Source: an uncultured Acidobacteriota bacterium (GTDB lineage Bacteria > Acidobacteriota > CAIWXX01). Taken from it: 64,000 bases of DNA. Below, piece by piece: positions 1 through 9,834 of this stretch (its first letter is position 1; each line of letters begins with the position of its first letter). Both the position numbers and the translations under genes were made by a program. The stretch lies in NCBI GenBank assembly GCA_903916735.1, contig CAIWXX010000164.1:62001-126000 (forward strand). Direction: 5' to 3'. The notes beneath the pieces were generated by a model, which saw only the letters and a program-made list of their open reading frames with translations, made no database searches and was not told the DNA's origin.

Positions 1-228
1 TCAACTTTTCAGACGCTTTCGTCCTCGCCACTTTGCCTCCTTTTTGCCATGCACAGGTCAATCTGGCTGGCAGGCATATCTGATGCACTGCAAATGACTC
101 GCCTTCACGAGAGTGAATCTCGATTGGAAAAACCCCCCAATTAATTCGAACGGATCAATTCGATGTTCAGGCAGAATAGGGCAAATACAAGACTAAAGGC
201 AAGATCAGCCGACCATCCACACAAGACG

Positions 229-279
229 ACGGCAAAGTCGATCCCTGCACGTGATGATGCACCGGCTTGACTTTGCCGT
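229..279. repeat. 11-bp perfect inverted repeat in leader region
   Basis: ACGGCAAAGTC at 229-239 is exactly complementary to GACTTTGCCGT at 269-279, with a 29-nt loop. It lies between the left window edge and the patatin gene. No T-run follows, so it is not a typical intrinsic terminator; it could be an operator or the remains of a transcript end for a gene to the left. Positions 1-354 otherwise hold no recognisable gene: the three plus-strand frames stop within 144 bases and the minus-strand frames give only short lysine/arginine-rich peptides. Confidence 0.5.
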
Positions 280-341
280 TATCCTGTCCCGCCGGACCGC
301 AGACCTTGCCCCAAAACCACAGAGGCAGTAAGGATTTCGGG

Positions 342-347
342 TATACT
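342..347 (+). promoter_or_regulatory. possible -10 box (TATACT) of the patatin gene
   Basis: TATACT fits the sigma-70 -10 consensus TATAAT at five of six positions and is followed by a T-rich stretch. No good -35 box lies 16-18 bases upstream. If it is used, transcription would begin near 354, directly at the most upstream ATG (355), which would argue that the true start of the patatin is the ATG at 394 or 427. Confidence 0.3.
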
Positions 348-393
348 ATTTTTTATGAATTCTGCCCAATATTTTTCAATATTAAAAAGGGTG

Positions 394-2616
394 ATGCAAT
401 TCTCCGGGCGAAATCACTCAACAGGGATGACGACTCTCGGCGCAGTGCTTCTGCTATTCGTCTCCATTGTTCCGGATCTCAGGGCGGAGGAACATGCACC
501 GGAGCCGGAAAAAAGGCCGAAAGTCGGGCTGGTGTTGAGCGGTGGTGGAGCGCGCGGCCTGGCTCATATGGGCGTTCTTGAATGGTTCGAACAACATCGG
601 ATACCCGTGGATTATCTGGCAGGCACGAGCATGGGAGGGCTGATCGGAGGCATGTATGCGACAGGGATGAGCCCCGACGAAATGCGCGTTTTCATCAAAG
701 CGATCAACTGGAACAAGGTTTTCGGCACGGGCATTGACCACCAGGAGCTTTCGTACCGGCGGAAAGAAGATCGTAATTTCTACCAGGTCGATCTTGAATT
801 TGGGTTGCGGCATGGAATTAGGACACCGCCCGGTCTGAGTAGCGGGCATCAGGTGGGATTGCTGATCGACAACCTCACTCTGGCGTATGCGACTCTGAAA
901 AATTTTGACGAGCTTCCGATTCCATTCCGCTGTGTGGCAGCCGACATCATCGCCGCAAAGCCGGTTGTCATGAAAGATGGCCTTCTTTCAACAGCGATGC
1001 GAGCCACCATGTCAATCCCAGGGCTCTTTCCCCCGGTTCAACGCAATGGTCAGTGGCTCGTCGACGGCGGTATCCTCGATAACGTGCCAACAGATGTCAT
1101 GCGCGACTTTCATCCTGACGTCATCATCGCCGTCGACGTCGGAACTCCGCTCGGTGACGAAAATGCCGTCAACTCAATCTTCGGCGTACTTTCGCAGACA
1201 GTTGGAGTCTTTACAGCCGGCAGCTATCGCAGAAATCTGGCTGATGCGGATATCGTGATCACGCCGAATCTCAAAGACCATGCGATCACCGACTTCAACA
1301 ATGTCGACACGACCGCCGATTTGGGAATCCCGGCGGCGGAAGAAAAGGCGAATGTCCTCGAACGGTATTCCCTCGATGAAGCATCCTGGCAGAAGTACCT
1401 CGTCCAACGCACAGCACATACAAAAAGGCAATTGCCGGTTCCGGAGGATCTCCATGTTACGGGGGTGAGTGCCAGAGCTGCCAATGAAATCCGCCGCGAG
1501 CTCCGTGCCTACATCGGTGCCCCGCTCGTGAAGGCTCATATCGAAGAAGATCTGACCAGGCTGGCCGGCGAAGGCCGATATGAAAGCCTTGACTATGGTT
1601 TTATCATCGATGCGTCCGGCCGAAATGTTCTACAGATCCGCGTGCGAGAAAAAACATATGCCCCACCGACCATTGATTTTTCCATCGGCCTGGTAGGATC
1701 CGACATTAACGAAATAAATTTCGCTTTCGGGACTCGTCTGACCCTATTCGACATAGGCGGCTATGGATCTGAGTGGCGCCATGATTTCAATCTGGGAAAC
1801 GGGAGTTCTTTCGCCACCGAGTATTACCATCCGCTCGGCCACACGCATCTGTTTTTCGCGCCGCGCGCGTTTTATTTGAGAGATAAGGAGAATTATTTTG
1901 AAGGGGGAATACGCAGGGCGGTCTTTCAGGTGAATAATTATGGGCTGGGATTTGATGTCGGTGTGGATACATGGCAGAGCGAATTGAGGGTCGGCTATCA
2001 AATCAACCGCCTTGACGCCGGCCTCAGTACGGGTGAGGCGCCGATCGATAAAATCTCCGGAAAGGTACATTTTGCAAAAATCCGCTGGGCGTTCGACGGA
2101 ACCAACAGCGCCACTGTTCCCACGAAGGGCATCCGATTGACGGCAGAAGGACGGTGGTATTTTAATGCCCCACTGATGACCGCCCCTTTTGCGCAAGCCG
2201 ACTTCAAGGGGATCATGTTCAAGCCGGTCTCACGTCGAGACAGCATTTTCGTTTTCTCCGGGGTTGGAACGACATTCGACAAGGAAGCTGCGCCGGCACA
2301 AAAATTCAGCGTCGGCGGTCCATTCTGGCTTGGGGCGTATGACAGCTTCGAATACATCGGGAATCACTATGTCCTGATGTCGACAGGGTATATGCGCCGG
2401 ATTTATCAGCTGCCGCCGCTGGCTGGAGGAGGCATCTACGTGCTGGCATGGTACGATCTCGGCGGGGCGTTCGATGATTTCTCCAAAGCAGATTACCACA
2501 GCGCCGGCTCGGTCGGATTCATCATCGATACACGGCTGGGCCCATTCGGGCTCGTCGGCAGCCTCGGGGGGCATGGGAAAGGGCGAATCTATTTCACATT
2601 GGGGAGATTTTTCTGA
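394..2616 (+). CDS. patatin-like phospholipase with C-terminal Omp85-type barrel (PlpD-like)
   Basis: Serine lipase of the patatin family attached to an outer-membrane barrel, as in type Vd autotransporters such as PlpD. The oxyanion-hole motif SGGGARG, the nucleophile elbow GTSMG and the DGG containing the catalytic Asp are all present, so the lipase looks active. After the lipase domain (about 300 residues) comes a POTRA-like segment and then about 330 residues of amphipathic beta strands ending in an aromatic residue (GRFF), typical of a barrel. An exported N-terminus is visible: hydrophobic segment TLGAVLLLFVSIV followed by DLRA. The start is uncertain; the frame is open from ATG 355, with further ATGs at 394 and 427. 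The likely role is lipid cleavage at or outside the outer membrane. It stands alone, 214 bases before the kgd-type gene. Confidence 0.88.
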   Translation: MQFSGRNHSTGMTTLGAVLLLFVSIVPDLRAEEHAPEPEKRPKVGLVLSGGGARGLAHMGVLEWFEQHRIPVDYLAGTSMGGLIGGMYATGMSPDEMRVFIKAINWNKVFGTGIDHQELSYRRKEDRNFYQVDLEFGLRHGIRTPPGLSSGHQVGLLIDNLTLAYATLKNFDELPIPFRCVAADIIAAKPVVMKDGLLSTAMRATMSIPGLFPPVQRNGQWLVDGGILDNVPTDVMRDFHPDVIIAVDVGTPLGDENAVNSIFGVLSQTVGVFTAGSYRRNLADADIVITPNLKDHAITDFNNVDTTADLGIPAAEEKANVLERYSLDEASWQKYLVQRTAHTKRQLPVPEDLHVTGVSARAANEIRRELRAYIGAPLVKAHIEEDLTRLAGEGRYESLDYGFIIDASGRNVLQIRVREKTYAPPTIDFSIGLVGSDINEINFAFGTRLTLFDIGGYGSEWRHDFNLGNGSSFATEYYHPLGHTHLFFAPRAFYLRDKENYFEGGIRRAVFQVNNYGLGFDVGVDTWQSELRVGYQINRLDAGLSTGEAPIDKISGKVHFAKIRWAFDGTNSATVPTKGIRLTAEGRWYFNAPLMTAPFAQADFKGIMFKPVSRRDSIFVFSGVGTTFDKEAAPAQKFSVGGPFWLGAYDSFEYIGNHYVLMSTGYMRRIYQLPPLAGGGIYVLAWYDLGGAFDDFSKADYHSAGSVGFIIDTRLGPFGLVGSLGGHGKGRIYFTLGRFF

Positions 2617-2830
2617 GTGCCTGGCTGACAAGCGAATATGAGATTCAAATCCTCATCGGTCATATCCACAACGTGTTTCGCAAAAGCCTTGCCAACAGAG
2701 CGCAAAGGCACCCGCGTCATGGCAATCTCCGCTCATCTCTGGCATATTAAGAGTGAGGCTCTGAGTAGGATCTTCCTGGTCAATGTATGAATAGTTACAA
2801 ATTCGAAACAAAAATTCCGCTGGGGTTGTT

Positions 2831-5800
2831 ATGTCCGATATGAGCAAATCCGCTTCTTCTTTCGGTCCCAACATATGGTTGATCGACGAGATGTATAGAC
2901 AGTTTCGCGAGAACCCTGAGTCGGTGGCGGAGAGCTGGCGCGAGTTCTTTTCGGATTATCGCCCTTCATCACGACTGCATCGTTCCGAAGCCGCGGCTCC
3001 GGCAGAGGAGCTTGAACTTCCGGCAGGAGCTGAGCTGATTCGTGGAGGCGCCGCGAGAATTGTCGAGAACATGGAACACAGCCTCCACGTCCCCACGGCG
3101 ACATCGGGTCGCTCCATGCCTGTGACGCTGCTTGTCGAGAACCGTCGCCTCATCAACCAGCACTTGGCCCATACGCTCGGCGGGCGTCTCAGCTTTACTC
3201 ACCTGATCGCATGGGCCGTTCTGCAAGCACTGAAGAAAATACCTGTCATGGCAGCATCCTTTTTCGAAAAAGACGGCGCCTCTTACAGGGTGAGTTCCGA
3301 ACATGTCAATCTCGGCATCGCCGTCGACGTCGCCAAGGCCGATGGATCGCGGACGCTGTTCGTGCCGAACATCAAGCATGCCGAAGCGCTTGGTTTCGAC
3401 ATCTTCTTCGCGGAATACAACGAACTTCTTCGCCGGGTGCACGCCAACCGTATCAGCCCCGCCGACTTCGCAGGAACGACGGTTACACTCACTAACCCCG
3501 GCATGATCGGCACGATGCATTCAGCGCCTCGCCTCATGGAGGGGCAGGGACTGATCATCGCAACCGGCGCTATCGATTTTCCTCCCGAATACCGCTCAGC
3601 CGATCCTCATACAATCGCGCAACTCGGTATCAGCAAAGTTATGTCGGTGATCGCGACGTATGACCACCGCATTATCCAGGGGGCGGAGAGCGGAGAATTT
3701 CTTCACACAATCGATTTGATGCTATCAGGAGGGATGAATTTTTATGATGATGTGTTTGCCAGTCTGAAGATCCCCTACCATCCAATCCGCCTCTCTGCCG
3801 ATGTGAATCCGGCATTCGAACGTGGAACCGGTGGTCTCATCGATAAAAATGCCGGTGTCCTGCAGCTCATCAATATGTATCGAGTGCGCGGGCATCTGCA
3901 GGCGCATCTGAATCCGCTCAGCGACGAACCGTTCACACCCGCCGAGCTCGATCCGGGCCGTTACGGCCTAAGCCTCTGGGACCTGGATCGCGAGTTTGTG
4001 ACGGGTGGGCTTTCAGGGAAGCCGCGCTCCTCCCTGCGAGAAATCCTAGATATCCTACGCGATGCCTACTGCCGTACGATCGGCGTTGAATATATGTTCA
4101 TACAGGAACCAGCGCAAAAATCCTGGATCCAGCAACGGGTTGAGGGGGTTCTTCGAGAGAGTTGGACGACCCCCGAAATCAAGCGCCGAATTCTTGAAAA
4201 GCTGAACGCATCAGAAGCTTTCGAGAAATTTCTGCATACCAAATATGTCGGCCATAAGCGTTTCAGCTTGGAAGGCGCCGAGACACTCATCCCGATGCTC
4301 GATGATCTCCTCTCCCAGGCTGCCGAATCCGGAATCGAAGAAGCCGTCATGGGTATGGCCCACCGTGGCCGGTTGAATGTGCTTGCCAACATCATCGGCA
4401 AGAGCTATCAGAAGATCTTCCGTGAATTTGAAGGCGATATCGATCCCGACAGCCGGCTTGGTTCCGGCGATGTGAAGTATCATCTCGGAGCCAGTGGCGT
4501 CCACACTTCTCCCGGCGGGAGATCCATCAGCCTCACGCTCGCATCCAATCCAAGTCATCTCGAGGCCGTCGATCCGGTTGTTGAGGGCATGACGAGAGCG
4601 AAGCAGGACCTGCGCGGCGATACTGAAAATGCAAAGGTCCTACCCATCCTGATCCACGGCGATGCTGCATTCGCCGGGCAGGGGGTCGTTGCGGAGACGC
4701 TCAACCTGAGTGCGCTTTCCGGCTATTGCACCGGTGGGACGGTTCATATCGTCGTTAATAACGGAATCGGCTTCACAACAGCGACGGTGGATGCTCGATC
4801 GAGTGTCTATGCGACTGATATCGCAAAAATGGTTCAAGCTCCCATCTTTCATGTCAACGGCGATGACCCGGAAGCATGCAATCGAGTCATTGAACTGGCG
4901 TTCGCCTTCCGACAGGAATTCCAGAAGGACGTCGTTGTCGACATGATCTGTTACCGGCGGCACGGGCATAGCGAAGGAGACGAACCTTCATATACGCAGC
5001 CGTTGATGTATGCGAGCATCGATCAGAAAAGATCTGTTCGCAAGCTCTATACTGAAGCGCTCGTCAACGGAGGAGATCTGACCCTGGCTGAGGCCGAAGC
5101 GGCACTCGAAGACTTCCATGAACGCCTGGAGACAGCCTTCAAAGTAACACACGACAGCGCCCCACCATTGGCGTATGTCCCTCGGGAGGCAGGGGTGGAA
5201 GCACACGAGCCGGAGATCGCAACGGGAGTCGATCGAGAGATCTTGGATGAAATCGTTCAGGGTTTGACCAATGTCCCTGCGGGGTTCGAAGTCCATCCGA
5301 AGCTGACCCGGCAGATCGACGCGCGTCGCGGAGTGCTGTCGAACAACGCCGTCGATTGGGCCACGGCCGAGGCACTCGCTTTTGGCTCGCTTCTCCTCGA
5401 AGGCACCCCCGTGAGGCTTTCGGGGCAGGACTCAAGGCGTGGCACGTTCAGCCAACGTCATTCTGTGCTTGTCGATTATAGGGACGGCGCCGTCGATATG
5501 CCGCTCAATCACATTCGACCCGAGCAGGCGCATTTCATGTCATACGACAGCCTGCTCAGTGAATACGCCGTGCTCGGTTTCGAGTACGGTTATTCCGTCG
5601 CTTGGAAGAAGGCGCTGGTCCTTTGGGAAGCTCAATTCGGAGATTTCATGAATGGAGCTCAGATCATCATCGATCAATTCATCGCCGCGGCAGAGGACAA
5701 GTGGGGACAAACCTCGCGGCTCGTCATGCTGCTTCCGCATGGCTACGAGGGGCAAGGGCCTGAGCATTCCAGCGCCCGGATCGAACGGTTTCTCACTCTG

Positions 5801-6370
5801 TGCTCGGGAGACAATTTGCAGGTCTGTGTTCCAAGCTCAGCCGCTCAATACTTTCACCTTCTTCGACGGCAGATCCATTCCACTGTTCCGAAGCCGCTCA
5901 TCTTAGTAACTGTGAAGAGCCTCCTGCGCGCCGAGCCGGCCAAAAGTCCGACATCGGATTTTGTCGGAGGAGGATTCATGGCGGCCCTGGATGATCCTGC
6001 GCCGCCACCTCATGTGAAACGGCTCTTGCTCTGTTCAGGGAAAGTCGCGCACGAACTGTTGGACTTTCGCCGAAAGCACGCCAATAGCGACACAGTCATC
6101 ATTCGAATCGAACAACTCTATCCATTCCCGGAACGGATCTTATCCAATCTCTTCACTCGATACCCGGATGCCGCTGACATCCGTTGGGTTCAGGAAGAAC
6201 CAGGGAATATGGGGGCCTGGAACTACATCCGACCAAGGATCAAAGAAATTCTGCCTTCGATCAAATCAGTGCGATATATCGGGCGGATGCCCAGCGCCAG
6301 CCCGGCAACCGGGAGCCAGCGGATGCATCTGGCTGAGCAGGAGATGCTGATTCAGCAGGCATTTGAATAG
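2831..6370 (+). CDS. kgd: multifunctional 2-oxoglutarate decarboxylase/dehydrogenase (E2-E1 fusion, Kgd type)
   Basis: TCA-cycle enzyme acting on 2-oxoglutarate with thiamine diphosphate. The N-terminal ~45 residues match the E1 docking helix (WLIDEMYRQFRENP). Residues about 95-320 are an acyltransferase (E2) catalytic domain with the active-site motif DHRIIQG (His279). The remaining ~800 residues are an E1 component with GMAHRGRLNVL, HGDAAFAGQG, the thiamine-binding NNGIGFTT, YRRHGHSEGDEPSYTQP, SGQDSRRGTFSQRH and HGYEGQGPEHSSAR. No lipoyl domain is present. At 1179 residues it is close to mycobacterial Kgd (about 1230). Such fusions can give succinic semialdehyde, 2-hydroxy-3-oxoadipate, or succinyl-CoA with a separate E2/E3; sequence alone does not choose. 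No other TCA genes adjoin it. Confidence 0.93.
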   Translation: MSDMSKSASSFGPNIWLIDEMYRQFRENPESVAESWREFFSDYRPSSRLHRSEAAAPAEELELPAGAELIRGGAARIVENMEHSLHVPTATSGRSMPVTLLVENRRLINQHLAHTLGGRLSFTHLIAWAVLQALKKIPVMAASFFEKDGASYRVSSEHVNLGIAVDVAKADGSRTLFVPNIKHAEALGFDIFFAEYNELLRRVHANRISPADFAGTTVTLTNPGMIGTMHSAPRLMEGQGLIIATGAIDFPPEYRSADPHTIAQLGISKVMSVIATYDHRIIQGAESGEFLHTIDLMLSGGMNFYDDVFASLKIPYHPIRLSADVNPAFERGTGGLIDKNAGVLQLINMYRVRGHLQAHLNPLSDEPFTPAELDPGRYGLSLWDLDREFVTGGLSGKPRSSLREILDILRDAYCRTIGVEYMFIQEPAQKSWIQQRVEGVLRESWTTPEIKRRILEKLNASEAFEKFLHTKYVGHKRFSLEGAETLIPMLDDLLSQAAESGIEEAVMGMAHRGRLNVLANIIGKSYQKIFREFEGDIDPDSRLGSGDVKYHLGASGVHTSPGGRSISLTLASNPSHLEAVDPVVEGMTRAKQDLRGDTENAKVLPILIHGDAAFAGQGVVAETLNLSALSGYCTGGTVHIVVNNGIGFTTATVDARSSVYATDIAKMVQAPIFHVNGDDPEACNRVIELAFAFRQEFQKDVVVDMICYRRHGHSEGDEPSYTQPLMYASIDQKRSVRKLYTEALVNGGDLTLAEAEAALEDFHERLETAFKVTHDSAPPLAYVPREAGVEAHEPEIATGVDREILDEIVQGLTNVPAGFEVHPKLTRQIDARRGVLSNNAVDWATAEALAFGSLLLEGTPVRLSGQDSRRGTFSQRHSVLVDYRDGAVDMPLNHIRPEQAHFMSYDSLLSEYAVLGFEYGYSVAWKKALVLWEAQFGDFMNGAQIIIDQFIAAAEDKWGQTSRLVMLLPHGYEGQGPEHSSARIERFLTLCSGDNLQVCVPSSAAQYFHLLRRQIHSTVPKPLILVTVKSLLRAEPAKSPTSDFVGGGFMAALDDPAPPPHVKRLLLCSGKVAHELLDFRRKHANSDTVIIRIEQLYPFPERILSNLFTRYPDAADIRWVQEEPGNMGAWNYIRPRIKEILPSIKSVRYIGRMPSASPATGSQRMHLAEQEMLIQQAFE

Positions 6371-6556
6371 GACAGAATAAGGGCGCCAATAACAATTGCA
6401 ACCTAGAGATCCGGAAATGAGCTTCGATTTGCCGTATGAGTGGCGCTGATTATAAACTTGTGCTTCCAATTTTGAGGGCCACATATCCGAAGAGATTTTT
6501 TTCAGTACCAAGGTGAGGCGACATAATGTTTATGCCCTCACCGCACTGAGGTATCC

Positions 6557-7021
6557 ATGGCGATTATCAAACTCACTATCAATGGTGTCGAACGGACAAT
6601 TGAAGCAGAGCCGGACATGCCGCTCCTCTGGGCGTTACGCGACCTGCTCAGCATGACCGGCACGAAATACGGCTGTGGAATTGGAGAGTGCGGGGCATGC
6701 ACAGTGCTCGTTGATGGCGACCCGATGCAGTCCTGCCTGTTACCTGTTTCAGAAGCCGTTGGAAAAGCAATCGTGACGATTGAAGGCTTATCGACGGAGA
6801 TCGGTCGAGCGCTCCAGCAGGCATGGATCGATGAGGATGTGTCTCAATGCGGCTATTGCCAGCCCGGGCAATTGCTGAGCGCAACCGCCTTGTTGACCCG
6901 AAAACCGCGCCCAACCGATTCAGACATCGACGAAGCCATGAATAGCAATCTCTGCCGATGTGGAACGTACCCTCGCATCCGCCTCGCCATTAAACGCGTC
7001 TCCAGAGGGATTGCACAATGA
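6557..7021 (+). CDS. [2Fe-2S] subunit of a molybdenum hydroxylase (IorA-like)
   Basis: Small iron-sulfur subunit of the xanthine dehydrogenase superfamily. The plant-type ferredoxin motif CGIGECGACTVLVDG and the second cluster CGYCQPGQ...CRCGTYPR are complete, giving eight cysteines for two [2Fe-2S] clusters. At 154 residues it has the standard size for stand-alone subunits of the isoquinoline 1-oxidoreductase type. It carries electrons from the molybdenum site in the next gene, whose start overlaps its stop by four bases (ATGA), so the two are translationally coupled. It has no signal peptide and is probably exported bound to the Tat-bearing large subunit. A GAGGT ribosome site lies just before the ATG. 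Confidence 0.93.
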   Translation: MAIIKLTINGVERTIEAEPDMPLLWALRDLLSMTGTKYGCGIGECGACTVLVDGDPMQSCLLPVSEAVGKAIVTIEGLSTEIGRALQQAWIDEDVSQCGYCQPGQLLSATALLTRKPRPTDSDIDEAMNSNLCRCGTYPRIRLAIKRVSRGIAQ

Positions 7022-9132
7022 ACACAACGCAAAACTCCATCCCCCGGCGCACCTTTCTGAAAATCGTTACCGAAGCCGGCGCCGGATTGACACTCGCCTT
7101 CTTCATGCCGCAAGAGAGAACGTTCAGTCCTCCAATCGTTCCGCAAGCCAAGGAAAGGCTCACCGGCAATGAGTTCGCTCCGAATGCATGGCTGAAAATC
7201 GATCTCGATGGCATGATCACGGTCACGGTCGCACGAGCCGAAATGGGACAGGGTATTCGGACGACGATGGCAATGATCGTCGCCGAGGAGCTGGATGCAG
7301 AGTGGACTAAAATCAGAGTTGAACAAGCCCCAGTCGATAAGAATCGCTACGGCCGGCAGGTTACCGGAGGCAGCAGAAGCGTTCGGACTCTCTGGACACC
7401 GATGCGAACCGCAGCCGCCATCGCTCGCCAGATGCTCGTCACCGCGGCATCGAAGCAATGGGGAGTGCCTCCGGATGCATGCACTATTGAGAAGGGCAAT
7501 GTGATGCACACTCCGAGCGCGAAATCCGCCTGCTTTGCATCATTGGTCAAGCTCGCTTCAACCCTGCCAGTCCCGGATCCCGAGACGATACACACAAAAT
7601 CGCCCGATGCATTCCGCATCATCGGAATTTCGACACACAGTCTTGACCACCCGGACATGGTAAAAGGCAAGGCGGTTTATGGCCTGGATTTCAAATTTCC
7701 AGGAATGCTCTACGCAGTCATCGCCCATCCTCCGGTTTTCGACGCCACCGTCGGAGACATCGATGACACGGCGGCGAAAGCCATACCGGGAGTCACGCAT
7801 GTCATCAAGATCGAAGATGGAGTTGCCGTTGTCGGCAATACTACATGGGCGGCGATGCAGGGGCGCGGGGCCTTGAAGGTGAAATGGAACCGAGGACCCA
7901 ATGCATATCTCGACACCAAGACGATACTCCAGCAGCTCGAATCAGCCGTCTCCGAGGAATCACACCTGCCGGACCCGGGCGGCAAGAAAAAAGTCGTCCA
8001 CGCTATCTATGATCTTCCGTACCTTGCCCATGCATCATTGGAACCCGTTAATTGTGCCGCGTCGGTTCAGCAAGATTCTTGCGAATTGTGGATGCCGACT
8101 CAGGAACCCGATTACATGCGCACTCTTGTCGCCAAGCTGATTGGGATAGACGAAAAGAGCGTGATCATTCATTCCACGCTGCTCGGCGGCGCTTTTGGGC
8201 GGAAGCACTATCCAGACGGACCACTCGAAGCCTCCGAGATTTCCAAAACGATAGGGGCTCCCGTGCAGGTTGTCTGGAGTCGCGAGGATGATATTCGGTT
8301 CAGCCCGTATCGACCCATGAGTCATCACATTCTGGATGCATTCATCGATCCGGCCGGTAAGCCTATGAACATGTCTCATCAAATGGTGACAACCCGGGGT
8401 GGCAAGGCGATCGACCCTGCTTTCGGAAGTCCGCGCAACGAGGGATGGCAATACCAGATTCCAATGTCAAAGATTCAACATTTTAAGATGCCGCAACCGA
8501 TTCCCACAGGCCCCTGGCGATCGGTCATGGATTCGGCTTTGGGATTTGTCTATGAGAGCTTCACCGATGAACTTGCCGCGGCGGCCGGCCAGGATCCCGC
8601 TGTGTTCCGGCGAAGCCTGCTGACCGACGATCGCATGTGCCGGGCACTCGTGCTGGCCACCGAAAAAAGTGACTGGGGCAAACCAATGCCGAAGGGCTCT
8701 GGCAGAGGCATCGCCTGCTATATAGGGCTTGGATCGTATGTCGTCCATGTCGCAGAAGTTTCAGTATCGGAGGCGGGAGATGTGAAAGTACTCAGAGTCG
8801 TGAGCGTGGTCGATTGCGGAATCCCAATCAACCCAACTGGAATCAAGGCGCAAATCGAAGGCGCTGTTCTCGATGGCCTGACAACAACCCTCATGGCGGA
8901 AATCACAATCGATAAGGGCTGTGTCGTTCAGAGCAATTACCACGACTACCCCTGGTGCAGAATGAAGGATATTCCAATTTTTGAGACGCATGTTATTCCG
9001 AGCCGGGAGTCTCCCGGCGGAGTCGGCGAGCTGGGCTATCCGGCTTCACCCCCCGCTATCGCGAACGCGATTTACGCGGCAACTGGCAAACGAATCAGGC
9101 ATCTGCCGATTCGTCGATCGGATCTGGCATAG
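7018..9132 (+). CDS. molybdopterin-binding subunit of a molybdenum hydroxylase (IorB-like, Tat-exported)
   Basis: Large catalytic subunit of the isoquinoline 1-oxidoreductase type, hydroxylating an aldehyde or N-heterocycle with molybdopterin cytosine dinucleotide. A twin-arginine signal, PRRTFLKI at residues 9-16 followed by a hydrophobic stretch, predicts Tat export. Family motifs include the MGQGIRTT cofactor segment, LGGAFGRK, and near the end GGVGELGYP, where the Glu fits the catalytic base. At 704 residues it is slightly shorter than usual (about 730-770). It pairs with the [2Fe-2S] gene upstream by ATGA overlap. No cofactor-insertion or cytochrome genes are nearby, so the electron acceptor is unknown and the substrate cannot be assigned. 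Confidence 0.9.
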   Translation: MNTTQNSIPRRTFLKIVTEAGAGLTLAFFMPQERTFSPPIVPQAKERLTGNEFAPNAWLKIDLDGMITVTVARAEMGQGIRTTMAMIVAEELDAEWTKIRVEQAPVDKNRYGRQVTGGSRSVRTLWTPMRTAAAIARQMLVTAASKQWGVPPDACTIEKGNVMHTPSAKSACFASLVKLASTLPVPDPETIHTKSPDAFRIIGISTHSLDHPDMVKGKAVYGLDFKFPGMLYAVIAHPPVFDATVGDIDDTAAKAIPGVTHVIKIEDGVAVVGNTTWAAMQGRGALKVKWNRGPNAYLDTKTILQQLESAVSEESHLPDPGGKKKVVHAIYDLPYLAHASLEPVNCAASVQQDSCELWMPTQEPDYMRTLVAKLIGIDEKSVIIHSTLLGGAFGRKHYPDGPLEASEISKTIGAPVQVVWSREDDIRFSPYRPMSHHILDAFIDPAGKPMNMSHQMVTTRGGKAIDPAFGSPRNEGWQYQIPMSKIQHFKMPQPIPTGPWRSVMDSALGFVYESFTDELAAAAGQDPAVFRRSLLTDDRMCRALVLATEKSDWGKPMPKGSGRGIACYIGLGSYVVHVAEVSVSEAGDVKVLRVVSVVDCGIPINPTGIKAQIEGAVLDGLTTTLMAEITIDKGCVVQSNYHDYPWCRMKDIPIFETHVIPSRESPGGVGELGYPASPPAIANAIYAATGKRIRHLPIRRSDLA

Positions 9133-9834
9133 GGGCATCGAAGCCTATTGCTGGTTCTATTCACGATGCTGGATTTGAATGATTCACAATTGCTGTGGCT
9201 ATCCCTCTATGAGAGAACGCCCAGTTAAGGCGATTTATGCATATGTGGTTGTTCCGGCATTGGAGTGGCATACCCCAACATGTTGTGTTCGAGAGATGCG
9301 ATGGAGGGGGATCGGTGTAAGCGGGGGATGGAGTGAAGGATTTGGAGAGGAAGACATCCCGGCAGCACGGGCACAGGATCTATCGTGAGACGGCACGAAC
9401 CCGGTCTGGGGCCCCTGGCTTCTCGACCGCATAGCTCGGTGTAATCTGGCCTGCCAACGAGGAGAACATCCCGGACTGGCCCCGTAATGATCTCGAAGTG
9501 CTGAAAGACTGCAATCTTCGCACCGGTTGCGCGTGGGCCATCAAGGAGCTCTTCCGGAACTTCTGGTCGTCCCCGTCCGAACGCGCTGCAATTATTTGTG
9601 CGGAAGTGCACCCCTATCCGCGAGTAAGCACACGCCTATTGCGACCAAATGGCTTCGGAGCCTCTGCGGCACGGCTCGCGAGGATGCCGAGCCGTCATGC
9701 CGGGTCTATCGAGACTATCTGATGGCTTGCCGCCATTTCTTATCCGCGGATTTCGGGTGCATTTTTGGGCTTGCATTTTGAGTTTCTTTATGCTATATTG
9801 TATTATAGCTTATAGACAGAACTGAGGCATCATC
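9133..9834. other. 702-bp region without a recognisable gene
   Basis: Several short overlapping frames on both strands are open here, but none has recognisable motifs, a convincing ribosome site or a family resemblance. It lies directly before the decayed transposable element and may contain further eroded mobile DNA. The only signal I can support is a promoter-like pair near its right end. Confidence 0.5.
9771..9799 (+). promoter_or_regulatory. sigma-70-like promoter before the DUF6788 gene
   Basis: TTGCAT (9771-9776) and TATATT (9794-9799) are separated by 17 bases. The second box sits in an AT-rich stretch, TATATTGTATTATAGCTTATAG, and the ATG of the DUF6788 gene follows at 9835. Confidence 0.5.

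Noticed and set aside
9225-9611. 128-residue minus-strand frame before the transposable element
   Set aside because: No motifs, no ribosome site and overlapping open frames in other phases; looks accidental.
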